In this document: in pieces, positions 51,061-60,000 of the stretch
Layout of the letters: each line of letters opens with the position of its first letter
Position numbering within the stretch: position 1 is the stretch's first letter
Position numbers and translations under genes: made by a program
The notes under the pieces: generated by a model
Database searches by the model: none
Told to the model about the DNA's origin: nothing
Seen by the model: only the letters and a program-made list of their open reading frames with translations
Assembly (NCBI GenBank): GCA_035699745.1
Contig: DASSPH010000015.1
Coordinates: 1 to 64,000, forward strand
Direction: 5' to 3'
From: Vicinamibacterales bacterium
GTDB taxonomy: Bacteria; Acidobacteriota; Vicinamibacteria; Vicinamibacterales; 2-12-FULL-66-21
DNA length: 64,000 nt

Positions 51061-53754
51061 TCACTCGCAGCGCAAGGCCTCGATCGGGTTGACCCGGCTC
51101 GCGCGGCGGGCCGGGATCCAGCCGGCGACGACGGCGACCGTGCCGAGGGCGAGCGCGACGGCGGCGATTGTGGTCGCGTCTGCTGGTCGCACTCCGAACA
51201 GCAATCCTTCCAGCGCCGGGCCGGCCAGCAACAGCAGGCCGGTGCCGATCGCGAGACCGATCGCGGCGAGTTTTCCGATCTGCACCAGGATCAACCGCAA
51301 CACATCGGTCGATTCGGCACCCACAGCCATCCGCACGCCGATCTCCTGCGTCCGGGCGCTCACCGATTGCGACATGACGCCGTAGATCCCGACCGCGGCG
51401 AGGACCAGCGCGACCATCGCGAAGGTACCGAGCAGCAGCGCCGCGATCCGCTGCTGGAACGCCGACATCGCGACCGCCTCCCTCATCGTCTGGATCGCGT
51501 AGACCGGCTGCTCCGGATCGATGGTGGTCACGGCCGCGCGGACGGGCGACACCATCCCCGCAGCATCGCCGGCCGACCGCACCAGGAGGAACAACTGGTT
51601 CCACGCGTCGCGTCCCTGCTCCATCGGGATGAAGAGCTCGGGTCGCACCATCGCGCCGGCGCCGTTGTTCCTGGCGTCGCCGACGACGCCCACGATCTCG
51701 ATCCAGCTTCCCGGTCCGCTGCGGCCGACGATGCGGACGCGCGAGGTGAGCGGATCGCGATCCACGAGATGTCGGGCGACGAACGCCTGGTTGACGATGG
51801 CGCGGCGCGGCGCGGCCGGCGTGTCCTCGCTTCCGAAGAAGCGTCCGCGGAGGAGCGGGATGGCGATCGTCCGGAAGTAATCGCGCGACGCCACGGTGGT
51901 GTTGGCCGTGGGCAGGGTGGTCCCCGTTGCCGCGACGCCCTCGACTTCAACCTGGGAGCTGAACGGTCCCACAGGCGGGAACTGCGACACCATCGCGACG
52001 CTCGTCACGCCGGGCACGTTCTGCACCCGTCGGATCAGCTCCTCGAAGAAGGACGTCACCGCCTCGCCGGTGGGATACTTCTGCTGCGGCAGCGTCAGCC
52101 GCATGGTGAGGACGTTCTCGGGATTGAACCCGAGGTCCGCGCGCTGCAGATTGACCACGCTGCGCATCAGGAGGCCGGCGCCCAGGAGAAGGACGACCGA
52201 GAGGGCCATCTCGGCGACGATGAGCACCTGGCGCATGCGACTGCCGGCCCGGTTCGTGCCGCTGCGCCCGTCCGACTTCAACGATTCGTACGGATCGGTG
52301 CGACTGGCGTGAAGGGCTGGCAGTAGCGCGACAAGGACAGCTGCCGCCGTTGCGAGCGCCGCACTCCAGACCAGCACGCGGCCATTGATCGTGGCGTCGA
52401 GACCCAGGTTGGCGAACGTCGATGGGATCAAGAGCCCGGCGAACTTCAGGCCGATGGAGGCGAGGACCAGGCCGCCGGCCGCGCCGAAAAAGGCCAGCAG
52501 CATGCTCTCCGTCAGGAGCTGCCTGGCAATGCGCCAGCGCGCCGCTCCGAGCGCGAGGCGAACGGCGACTTCCCGGGTCCTCATCGTGGCCCGCGCCAGC
52601 ATCAGACTGGAGAGGTTGGCGCACGCGATCAGCAGCACGAGGCCTACGGCACACAGCATGAGGAACGCCGCCGGCCGCAGATCCTGGAACAGGGCGGCAG
52701 CCCACGGTGTCGCGATCAGGCGCCAGCCTTCGTACTCCTTGAAGGAGGCGAGATGCGTCTGTTGGACCTGCCGTGCAATCGCGGCGAGCTCGGCGTTCGC
52801 CCGCTCGAGTGCCACGCCGGGCGCGAGCCGTCCGAGAATGGTGAACTGTCGCGCGGCGCGCGGCACGTCCGTGGCACTGGCGCCCCAGGGGATCCAGAGG
52901 TCCGCCCCGATCAGGACGAGCTCCGGCGGCATCACGCCCACCACCGTCGTGGCCTCACCGCCAATCCGGATGCTGCGTCCGACGATCTGCGGGTCCGCGC
53001 CGAACCGCGACTGCCAGAGTCGATGACTGAGGATGGCGACGCGCGGACCGCGGGGCGCCAGCTCCTCGGCGGTGAACCCGCGGCCGAGGTGCGGGGGCAA
53101 TCCGATCACCGGGAACAGGTCGTCGAGCAGCAGTGCGGTGAAAACCCGCTCCGGCACGTCACCGCCCGACACATTGCGGTTCCCGAGGTCGAAGGCGCCG
53201 AAGTGCGAGAAGGAACGCGCGGCGCGGATATCCCCGTACTCCGCCGGGGAAAGCGCCTCGACATAGGTCGTGTCCGACGAGACCTTCGGGAACGTGACCC
53301 CGATCGAAACGAGCCGGCCGGGATCGGGATATCGGAACGGGTTGAAGACGAATCCATCCAGCAAGCCGAAGATCAGGCTGTTGCCACCGATCGCCAGCGC
53401 CAGCGACAGCACCGCGATCGCGGTGAACCGCGGGCGCCTGACGAACTGTCGAAAGGAATAGCGGACGTCCTGCGCAAGCGTTTCCATGAAGCCTCTTCTC
53501 GCTGGTTTGGAGAGTTGAGGGACCCCGCGGCGGCGCATGCCGGGGAGACAATCAGGCCTGGCGCGCGTGCGCAGACGCCATGAGGCCACGACCACATCCA
53601 CGATGAGAAACCGCCAGAGGGCAAGCGCGCCGCGCAGGCCGCGGTGTCTGCCGTCGGCTCGCTCCATTTCGAATGCGGCGAGCAGCTCTCGTTCGTACTG
53701 TTGGCGGAACGCGCGAGGATAGGCTCGCAGCAGCAGCCGGTACAAGGCGTTCAC
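51061..53754 (-). CDS. ABC permease, MacB/FtsX type (orphan ADOP family), variant N-terminus
   Basis: 897 aa. The N-terminal cytoplasmic domain differs from the copies at 42307 and 56059: NALYRLLLRAYPRAFRQQYE and a hydrophobic helix (ALWRFLIVDVVVASW). After a linker, METLAQDVRYSFRQFVRRPR begins the standard part: MacB-like domain, FtsX unit (about 380-500), second periplasmic domain, and second FtsX unit (RTQEIGVRMAVGAESTDVLR). The GTG start at 53754 overlaps the PadR stop (GTGA), so the two genes are coupled. No ATPase nearby. Confidence 0.86.
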   Translation of the reverse strand: MNALYRLLLRAYPRAFRQQYERELLAAFEMERADGRHRGLRGALALWRFLIVDVVVASWRLRTRARPDCLPGMRRRGVPQLSKPARRGFMETLAQDVRYSFRQFVRRPRFTAIAVLSLALAIGGNSLIFGLLDGFVFNPFRYPDPGRLVSIGVTFPKVSSDTTYVEALSPAEYGDIRAARSFSHFGAFDLGNRNVSGGDVPERVFTALLLDDLFPVIGLPPHLGRGFTAEELAPRGPRVAILSHRLWQSRFGADPQIVGRSIRIGGEATTVVGVMPPELVLIGADLWIPWGASATDVPRAARQFTILGRLAPGVALERANAELAAIARQVQQTHLASFKEYEGWRLIATPWAAALFQDLRPAAFLMLCAVGLVLLIACANLSSLMLARATMRTREVAVRLALGAARWRIARQLLTESMLLAFFGAAGGLVLASIGLKFAGLLIPSTFANLGLDATINGRVLVWSAALATAAAVLVALLPALHASRTDPYESLKSDGRSGTNRAGSRMRQVLIVAEMALSVVLLLGAGLLMRSVVNLQRADLGFNPENVLTMRLTLPQQKYPTGEAVTSFFEELIRRVQNVPGVTSVAMVSQFPPVGPFSSQVEVEGVAATGTTLPTANTTVASRDYFRTIAIPLLRGRFFGSEDTPAAPRRAIVNQAFVARHLVDRDPLTSRVRIVGRSGPGSWIEIVGVVGDARNNGAGAMVRPELFIPMEQGRDAWNQLFLLVRSAGDAAGMVSPVRAAVTTIDPEQPVYAIQTMREAVAMSAFQQRIAALLLGTFAMVALVLAAVGIYGVMSQSVSARTQEIGVRMAVGAESTDVLRLILVQIGKLAAIGLAIGTGLLLLAGPALEGLLFGVRPADATTIAAVALALGTVAVVAGWIPARRASRVNPIEALRCE

Positions 53755-54113
53755 GCGAGTCCCTTGCGCAGCTTCGGATGGGCGCGCGCCCGGTCGACGA
53801 TGGCGCCGAGCCGGTGGATCTCGTCTTCCAGGGCGGCCCACCCCTCGGCGGTGAGGGCGTAATAGCGGCGCTGCGCCTGCTGTCCATTCTCCGCATCCGC
53901 GCCGCTCGTCTCCGCGATCAGCCCGGCCTCCAGCAGCCGCTGAATCGCCTCGTAGAGCGTGCCCGGCCCGAGCCGGATCGCGCCCCCGGTCCGTTCCTGG
54001 ACGTCCTGCTTGATCGCGTAGCCGTGCCGCGCCCCCTCGGCGAGCGCGAGCAGAATATGGATGACGGGGAGCGAAAGGGCCTTGCGAGGCTCGGGTGCGG
54101 GCTTTCGGGGCAT
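53751..54113 (-). CDS. PadR-family transcriptional regulator
   Basis: 120 aa. SLPVIHILLALAEGARHGYA and IRLGPGTLYEAIQRLLEAGL with the AQRRYYALTAEGWAALEDEI wing and dimerisation helix define PadR. It overlaps the permease gene by 4 bp. Its start codon lies inside a perfect palindrome, so autorepression is very likely. Confidence 0.92.
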   Translation of the reverse strand: MPRKPAPEPRKALSLPVIHILLALAEGARHGYAIKQDVQERTGGAIRLGPGTLYEAIQRLLEAGLIAETSGADAENGQQAQRRYYALTAEGWAALEDEIHRLGAIVDRARAHPKLRKGLA

Positions 54114-54140
54114 AGACGTATCGTTAGACGATACGTCTAT
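54112..54140. promoter_or_regulatory. PadR operator: perfect 12-bp inverted repeat over the start codon
   Basis: ATAGACGTATCG (54112-54123) and CGATACGTCTAT (54129-54140) are perfect inverted copies around TTAGA. The left arm contains the ATG of padR, so any promoter must lie within or just upstream of the operator and the leader must be very short. Confidence 0.85.
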
Positions 54141-54217
54141 GCAAAGAGTTTACTCGCAGTTGGCAGAGCCGCAAGGCGTCCTAGCCGAAGAGGCAGGACT
54201 GAGTGCAGCAACTCGCG

Positions 54218-55582
54218 CTACACAGGGACCGCCTTCAACGCCTGCGCGTCCCATTTGAACGACCGGCCCTGACGTACGGCCATGACGCCGAGGATACAGG
54301 GCAGCGAGGCGTGGAATCCGATCTCGAGGTCGGAGACCGGCTTCCGACGCGACTTGACGCAATCGAGGAAATTGCGCGTATGCGCGATGGTGTGCGGATC
54401 GTCCTGGTAGTTCTCCGCGTAATCCTTGCGCGTGTATTCGAACGGCATCGTCAGCGCGGGCGCCGGTGCCGGCGCCGTCCCGGCCGCCGCCGGAGCGCCC
54501 GCGCCACGACGGCCGGCGCCGCCGGCGCGCTGCGGCCGCGGCCGCATCTCGTAGCCGACGCGGTTGACGAGCAGACTGCCTTGCGGGCCGTAGAAGTAGT
54601 TGCCGCGCCGATCGAACTCCCCCTGACGCGCCTCGGAGAGAATGTTGGTGAACGTCATGACGAACTCGGGATACTGCCACGTCACGGAGAACGAGTCCGG
54701 AGACTGGTCGCGCTCCGGGTTGACGAGGTTCACGTACTGCGCGGAGCCGCTCGTCAGCAGCGGAGCGGCGCTCTGCGCCTCGAGATACCAGAGCGCGACG
54801 TCGGTCAGGTGCACGCCCCAGTCGGTAATCAGGCCGCCGCCATAGTCCCAGTAGCCGCGCCAGCTGCGGTGGCGGCCCACCTTGTAGGGATGTCGCGGCG
54901 CCGGCCCCTGGAACATGTCCCAGTTGAGTCCCGCCGGCGGCGCGGTGGGCTCCTCCGGGCCGCGGCCGTAGCCGGTGCCGGGATAGAGGAGCACGGCGTG
55001 CGTCACCTTGCCCAGCTTGCCCGACTGGACGATCTCCGCCGCTTCCTGGAAGTGGGGACCGGACCGCTGCTGGGTGCCCAGCTGCACGACCCGGTTGGAT
55101 CCGCGGTACGCCTTCAGCGCGGAGACGGCCCGCTCGATGGTGTTCGACAGCGGCTTCTCGACGTAGACGTCCTTGCCCGCCTTGATCGCGTCGGTCAGGA
55201 TGTCACAGTGCCAGTGGTCGGGCGTGGCGATGAACACCGCGTCCACGTCCTTGCGGTCGAGGACGCGGCGATAGTCTTCAACGGCGTCCACCTTGCTGCC
55301 GGCCTGCACGGTATGGGCGGACCGGGCGAACGCGTTGACGCGTGCGTCCAGCCGTTCCTTGAACACGTCGCACGCGGCCACGAACTGCATGTCCTGATGC
55401 CGCAGGAAGAAATCGGTGACTTGTCCGCCGCGGTTGCCGCACCCGATCAGCGCCATCCGCACGCGATCGTTGGCGCCTTGCACGCGCTTCCACGCGTGCG
55501 CGGGCGTGGCCGACAGGAGCGCGACTCCAGCGGCCGCGCCGAGGAAGTCACGCCGCGTCAGTTTGCTGTCCGTGATGCCCAT
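54218..55582 (-). CDS. Gfo/Idh/MocA-family oxidoreductase, Tat-exported
   Basis: 454 aa. Tat signal TRRDFLGAAAGVALLS, then the NAD(P) Rossmann domain (RMALIGCGNRGGQVTDFFL; VDAVFIATPDHWHCDI; GKDVYVEKPLSNT with the catalytic Lys-Pro). The C-terminal domain carries YWDYGGGLITDWGVHLTDVA. An Ala/Pro/Gly-rich insert lies near residues 365-390. Secreted sugar or inositol-type dehydrogenases of this build (GH109-like) are common in Acidobacteriota and Bacteroidota. ATG at 55582 is chosen for its spacing from AAGGAG; ATG 55588 is too close to it. Confidence 0.88.
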   Translation of the reverse strand: MGITDSKLTRRDFLGAAAGVALLSATPAHAWKRVQGANDRVRMALIGCGNRGGQVTDFFLRHQDMQFVAACDVFKERLDARVNAFARSAHTVQAGSKVDAVEDYRRVLDRKDVDAVFIATPDHWHCDILTDAIKAGKDVYVEKPLSNTIERAVSALKAYRGSNRVVQLGTQQRSGPHFQEAAEIVQSGKLGKVTHAVLLYPGTGYGRGPEEPTAPPAGLNWDMFQGPAPRHPYKVGRHRSWRGYWDYGGGLITDWGVHLTDVALWYLEAQSAAPLLTSGSAQYVNLVNPERDQSPDSFSVTWQYPEFVMTFTNILSEARQGEFDRRGNYFYGPQGSLLVNRVGYEMRPRPQRAGGAGRRGAGAPAAAGTAPAPAPALTMPFEYTRKDYAENYQDDPHTIAHTRNFLDCVKSRRKPVSDLEIGFHASLPCILGVMAVRQGRSFKWDAQALKAVPV

Positions 55583-55663
55583 GCTCATCTCCTTGGGACG
55601 CCGCAGCGTCATCTGCAATCGCGTAGAGGATATCGTCGCTGCCGATGAAATAGCACCCTGAAA

Positions 55664-55717
55664 TTGACTCGGGCATCAACCCTGGTTTACTCTAGGCATC
55701 CTCTAACTAGGTATTAC
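55664..55717 (+). promoter_or_regulatory. Promoter and probable PadR operator before padR at 55721
   Basis: TTGACT (55664-55669), 18-bp spacer, TACTCT (55688-55693). The stretch 55688-55717 contains inverted CTAG-centred half sites (TACTCTAG and CTAGGTA) that would let PadR cover the -10 and start point. Confidence 0.5.
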
Positions 55718-55720
55718 GCG

Positions 55721-56062
55721 ATGCCGTCATCAGATCGCTCCGATCTCTTTCCTGGCGCGTTGGAGATGATGATTCTCCAGACGCTGCGCCGTGGCCCCCG
55801 GCACGGTTATGAACTGGCGCAAGCCATCCGACGCGCGTCGGACGACCTCGTGCATGTGGAGGAGGGTTCGCTGTATCCCGCGCTGCAGCGCATGCTCAAG
55901 GCCGGCTGGCTGTCCGCCGAATGGGGCAAGTCGGCGCGCAACCGTGAGGTACGCATCTACACACTCACCGCCGCGGGGCGCAGGCAGCTGGAGCGGAAGG
56001 CTGGTGCGTTCGAACGGCTGATGACCGGCATCACGAAGGTCATGCGGGCGAGAGAGTCATGA
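55721..56062 (+). CDS. PadR-family transcriptional regulator
   Basis: 113 aa. LFPGALEMMILQTLRRGPRH, GYELAQAIRRASDDLVHVEE and GSLYPALQRMLKAGWLSAEW form the PadR winged helix. The stop overlaps the permease start as ATGA. Third PadR-permease pair of the window. Confidence 0.93.
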   Translation: MPSSDRSDLFPGALEMMILQTLRRGPRHGYELAQAIRRASDDLVHVEEGSLYPALQRMLKAGWLSAEWGKSARNREVRIYTLTAAGRRQLERKAGAFERLMTGITKVMRARES

Positions 56063-58680
56063 CTGCGTGGCGGTGGCTCTTCGGTCGTCGCGCGGACACC
56101 GAGCTGGCGCGGGAGATCGACGCCCACATTGCCGAGCGCGTCGACGAGCTGGTGGACGAGGGGTGGAGCGAGGCCGACGCGACGGCGCAGGCACGGCGCG
56201 AGTTCGGCAACAGGACCTTGCAGATCGAACGCAGCCGTGAGGTCTGGATAGCGCCCTGGTTGTCGAGCGTGTGGCAGGACCTTCGCTACGCGGCGCGATC
56301 GATGGCAAGGCAGCCGGGATTTGCCGTGAGCGTGATCGGGATTCTCGCGTTCGGCATCGGACCTGTCACGGCCCTGTTCTCGATGGTCAACGGCAGGGTG
56401 TTGCGTCCATGGCCGGTGCGCGATCCGTCCTCGATCGTGATCGTCAAGCCGATTCCTGGACCGAAAGAGCAGTACGGCGACCTGTCGAACGAGGAGTACC
56501 GGTATCTCCGCGAACATACCCGTACGCTGACGCATCTGGCGACGTGGCGGCCTGGCGGCGGCCCGATCGCCTACGGCACGACGAACGCCTCCGTCCAATG
56601 GAACTTCGTGAGCGCCAACTATTTCGACATGCTGCGTGTCGGAATGCACATGGGACGCGGGTTCCTTCCCGAAGAAGAGGACTATGCGTCGCCGCGAGCC
56701 GTGGCGGTCATCAGCGAGCGCCTGTGGCGCGAGTACTTCGGCGCGCCGGCGTCAATCCTCGGCGACACCATCCTCGTGTACGGCCAGCCGTTCACGATCG
56801 TTGGCGTGGCGGAAGCGCGCTTTTTCGACGTCGAATGGCACGTCCGCCGTGACGTGTGGATGCCGCTCCCGTCCGTAGCCCTCGCACTCGCCGCGCTCGA
56901 GAGCCCGGGGGCGCAGCTCGCGCGTCTTGCCGACCCGCGCGGGGGCGGTGTCGAACGGGTGGCAGGACGTCTGGCACCCGGCACCTCGAGAGCCGCAGCG
57001 CTCGCCGAGCTCGACGTGCTTGGCCGGCAATTCCGCAGCACCGTTCCGATGGACGCGCACGGATATGCCCTGCGCGATACGCGACCCGTCAGTCTGGATC
57101 CGAAAGCCCTGTCCCGGCAGCTGCCGGTGCTGACCACGCTGTTCGGCGCGCTGATGCTGGTGATGCTGCTCGCGTGCGCGAACGCGGGCAACCTGATCCT
57201 GGCCCGCGGTCTGTCACGCCAGCGCGAGCTCGCCATCAGGCTGTCGCTCGGCGCCAGCCGCTGGCGCGTCACGCGGCAGCTGGTGACCGAAGCCTTGCTC
57301 ATGGCGGTAGTGGCGAGCGGTGTCGGTCTCGGCGTTGGTGTGCTTGGACTGCAGATCATGGTTCGCAGCACGGGCTCGCCGCTGTTGGGAAACCCGGATC
57401 CGTACATGCCGGATCTTCTGGTGGTGGTGGTGACGATCGCCCTGGCGTTCCTCGCCTGCCTGGCATCGAGCGTGTTCCCGTCTTTGCGGTCGACACGCAT
57501 CAGCATCGCCGCGCGCACCGCCGAGAGCGGCGCCGGCCGCCCGGGTGCCGGCCGGCTGCGGACGACCCTGCTCGCCGTGCAACTGGCGGTGTCGCTGGTC
57601 CTGCTCGTCGCTGCCGGGCTGCTGACGCGCGCCGTGGGCCATGCGATGACGCTCGATCCAGGCTTCGCCATTCACGAGTCGCAGGCGGTCTCCCTGCGAT
57701 TGCCGCCAGGTGCCTCGAGGGAGCGATCGGCAGTGTTCCAGCGCACGTTGCGCGACGCGCTCGAAGGCGGGCAGCTGCCGCCGCTCGCGTTCAGCGAGTC
57801 CACGGCGATCACGACCTCGCACCGAAGCATCCCTTTCCGTCGTGGCGACGATGGTCCGGGCACGAGTCGAGCCACCATCATCGCTCGGGACGTGTCGGGG
57901 AGCTACTTCAGCGTCCTGGACATTCCGCTGGTTGCCGGTCGTACTCTGGCGGATGACGCACGCGCACCGGAGGTCGTCGTCAATCAATCCGCGGCCCGAC
58001 TGTTCTGGCCGAACGGCGACCCGCTCGGCAAGCGCCTCGTGACCGGCAATGGCGACGCGGGCCAGCAATACACCGTCGTCGGTGTGGCGAAGGATGTTCC
58101 GGTCACGACGCTGTCGGAGATCCCGCCGGTCGCGTACCGATCGCTTCAATCGGGGGGCCTGGTGCTCGTGCGCGATCTGTCGCCGGCGATCGTCGAGCGC
58201 ATCGTGGCGGTGGCGCGCGGCATCGAGCCGAAGGTCGAGTTTGCCGCGCGACCGCTGGCTGAGGACATCCGGATGGCGACGCGCGACGTGGCGGCGGCGA
58301 GCCGGTTTTCATGGGCGGTTGGCCTGCTCGCGCTGATCCTGGCGACCGCCGGCGCCTTCGGCGTCTTCGCCTACGCCGTCGAAGAACGGCGGCGCGAGAT
58401 TGGCGTGCGCCTGGCGCTCGGCGCGCAGGCGGCGCAGGTCGTGTGGATCGTCATCGGCGGCGCGCGCTGGCCGCTGCTCCTGGGCCTGGGCGGCGGACTC
58501 GTGTTGTCCTTCGCTGCTGCGCCGCTGATCCGCCGCTTCCTCTACGGCCTCACGCCGTTCGACGCGATTACCTACCTCACCACGTCCGCCCTTCTGGTGG
58601 CGGCGGCGCTGGTGGCGACCTGGATTCCGGCGCAGCGCGCGATCCGGATCGACCCCGCGATCACGCTGCGGGCGGATTGA
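56059..58680 (+). CDS. ABC permease, MacB/FtsX type (orphan ADOP family)
   Basis: 873 aa. N-terminal ADOP domain (about 1-70: TELAREIDAHIAERVDELVD), first membrane segment (about 90-112), periplasmic MacB-like domain, first FtsX unit (about 350-480), second periplasmic part, second FtsX unit with ERRREIGVRLALGAQAAQVV. Translationally coupled to the PadR gene by a 4-bp overlap. No ATPase gene nearby; substrate unknown. Confidence 0.87.
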   Translation: MTAWRWLFGRRADTELAREIDAHIAERVDELVDEGWSEADATAQARREFGNRTLQIERSREVWIAPWLSSVWQDLRYAARSMARQPGFAVSVIGILAFGIGPVTALFSMVNGRVLRPWPVRDPSSIVIVKPIPGPKEQYGDLSNEEYRYLREHTRTLTHLATWRPGGGPIAYGTTNASVQWNFVSANYFDMLRVGMHMGRGFLPEEEDYASPRAVAVISERLWREYFGAPASILGDTILVYGQPFTIVGVAEARFFDVEWHVRRDVWMPLPSVALALAALESPGAQLARLADPRGGGVERVAGRLAPGTSRAAALAELDVLGRQFRSTVPMDAHGYALRDTRPVSLDPKALSRQLPVLTTLFGALMLVMLLACANAGNLILARGLSRQRELAIRLSLGASRWRVTRQLVTEALLMAVVASGVGLGVGVLGLQIMVRSTGSPLLGNPDPYMPDLLVVVVTIALAFLACLASSVFPSLRSTRISIAARTAESGAGRPGAGRLRTTLLAVQLAVSLVLLVAAGLLTRAVGHAMTLDPGFAIHESQAVSLRLPPGASRERSAVFQRTLRDALEGGQLPPLAFSESTAITTSHRSIPFRRGDDGPGTSRATIIARDVSGSYFSVLDIPLVAGRTLADDARAPEVVVNQSAARLFWPNGDPLGKRLVTGNGDAGQQYTVVGVAKDVPVTTLSEIPPVAYRSLQSGGLVLVRDLSPAIVERIVAVARGIEPKVEFAARPLAEDIRMATRDVAAASRFSWAVGLLALILATAGAFGVFAYAVEERRREIGVRLALGAQAAQVVWIVIGGARWPLLLGLGGGLVLSFAAAPLIRRFLYGLTPFDAITYLTTSALLVAAALVATWIPAQRAIRIDPAITLRAD

Positions 58681-58763
58681 CGATTAACGTCGCTCGGCCG
58701 CTATCCATTCTTCTTGAAACCAGCCATTTGCCCAGCTTTCGCATCTGACCCTCAACGGCTCCG

Positions 58764-59943
58764 TTACGCGTCGGACTTACAGGGAGTCTCGAGCGTTGCA
58801 TCCCTGAAAGCCGACGGGCAGCACTTGGCAAGCACCAGTCGAAGCTCGCGCAATTCCCCCGCAATGGAGAAACTGGCCTCTACTCGCTTCTGTGCGGCGA
58901 CGCCCATCGTCCTACGAAGATCTTCATCAAATAGCAGCCGAACCGTACGGTCAGCCATCGCTTGACAATCGCCTGGCGGTACGAGAAAGCCGGTCTCGCC
59001 GTCTTGCACGGCCTCAGGAATACCGGCGTGGTGGGTAGAGACTACGGGAACGCCCTCCGCCATCGCCTCCAGAATCGACACCGGCAACCCCTCCTCGTCC
59101 CCATCCAGCGCCGTAACGCTGTGTTGCAGAAACAGGTCAGCGTCGCCCAGGAGCAGGCACGCTGGCATTCGGCAACTCGCCCAACAGGTGGACGCAGTCT
59201 TCAAGCTCTGTTGCTCGCACGAACTGCGATACGGCCTCCATCAAGGGGCCCTGTCCGACCAGGAACAGCTCAGCCCGAGGGCAGGCTTGCCGAACGCGTC
59301 GAAACGCCTCGAGGAGGAAGATCGGACCTTTCTTTGGGATCAGTCGACCAACGGCCACAATCTTGAACACATCCCTCTTGCCGTGACGCTGCGCGTTGCT
59401 CTCGGCGCGCACATCGGTACCGCATGGAATCACATGGATGCGATCCGCCGGGACGCCGAATTCCATGACCTGCGCCTTCATCGCACGGGAGACCACTACG
59501 ACCGCATCGATCTGCGGCAGCACCGCCCGATAGCGAGCTCCCCATACTGCATCGCGGGACTGTCCGGCTACATCGTAGCCGTGGGCATGGGCGACCAGAG
59601 GTATCCGCATGCGTCTGCACACATCAGCGACGCTGACCGCCACCTGCAAATACTCGCATAGCACGACGTCTATGCGGTTTGTCGCCAACCAGAAGGCGAG
59701 TCGAGACAAATCAATTCTCAGCAGGCTCTCACGACTCGCTGCTCCGGCCACACGCCTGAGCGCCTGCAATGGCCACACATCGGAATGGTACAGCCGCAAC
59801 ACAGGCCATTCGGGAACCCATGCCGGGTTCTCAACGGGAGACAGGCTGCACACCGCCGTGCCCGCCGGCGACAGGTTGGCGATATGTGACGAGATATAGG
59901 TTTCTGACGTCCTGCCTATGCAGGACACAATCACTCCGAGCAC
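58764..59943 (-). pseudogene. Frameshifted GT4 glycosyltransferase
   Basis: Two adjoining reading frames make one GT4 enzyme of about 390 aa. The upstream part (from GTG 59943) has GVIVSCIGRTSETYI, PLVAHAHGYDVAG and IVAVGRLIPKKGPIFLLEAF; it runs out of frame after LLGELPNASV near 59165 and stops. The other frame resumes with LLLGDADLFLQHSVTALDGD and EGLPVSILEAMAEGVPVVS, the nucleotide-sugar-binding Glu motif. One extra base (or two missing) near 59155-59170 explains it. GC content is visibly lower than in the neighbours. A sequencing error cannot be excluded. It stands alone, without other polysaccharide genes. Confidence 0.78.
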
Positions 59944-60000
59944 TCGGAGCCTCCTATTCGCCGCCGGGGCGTGGAGAGGAGACGCCCGGCACGAGATCCA

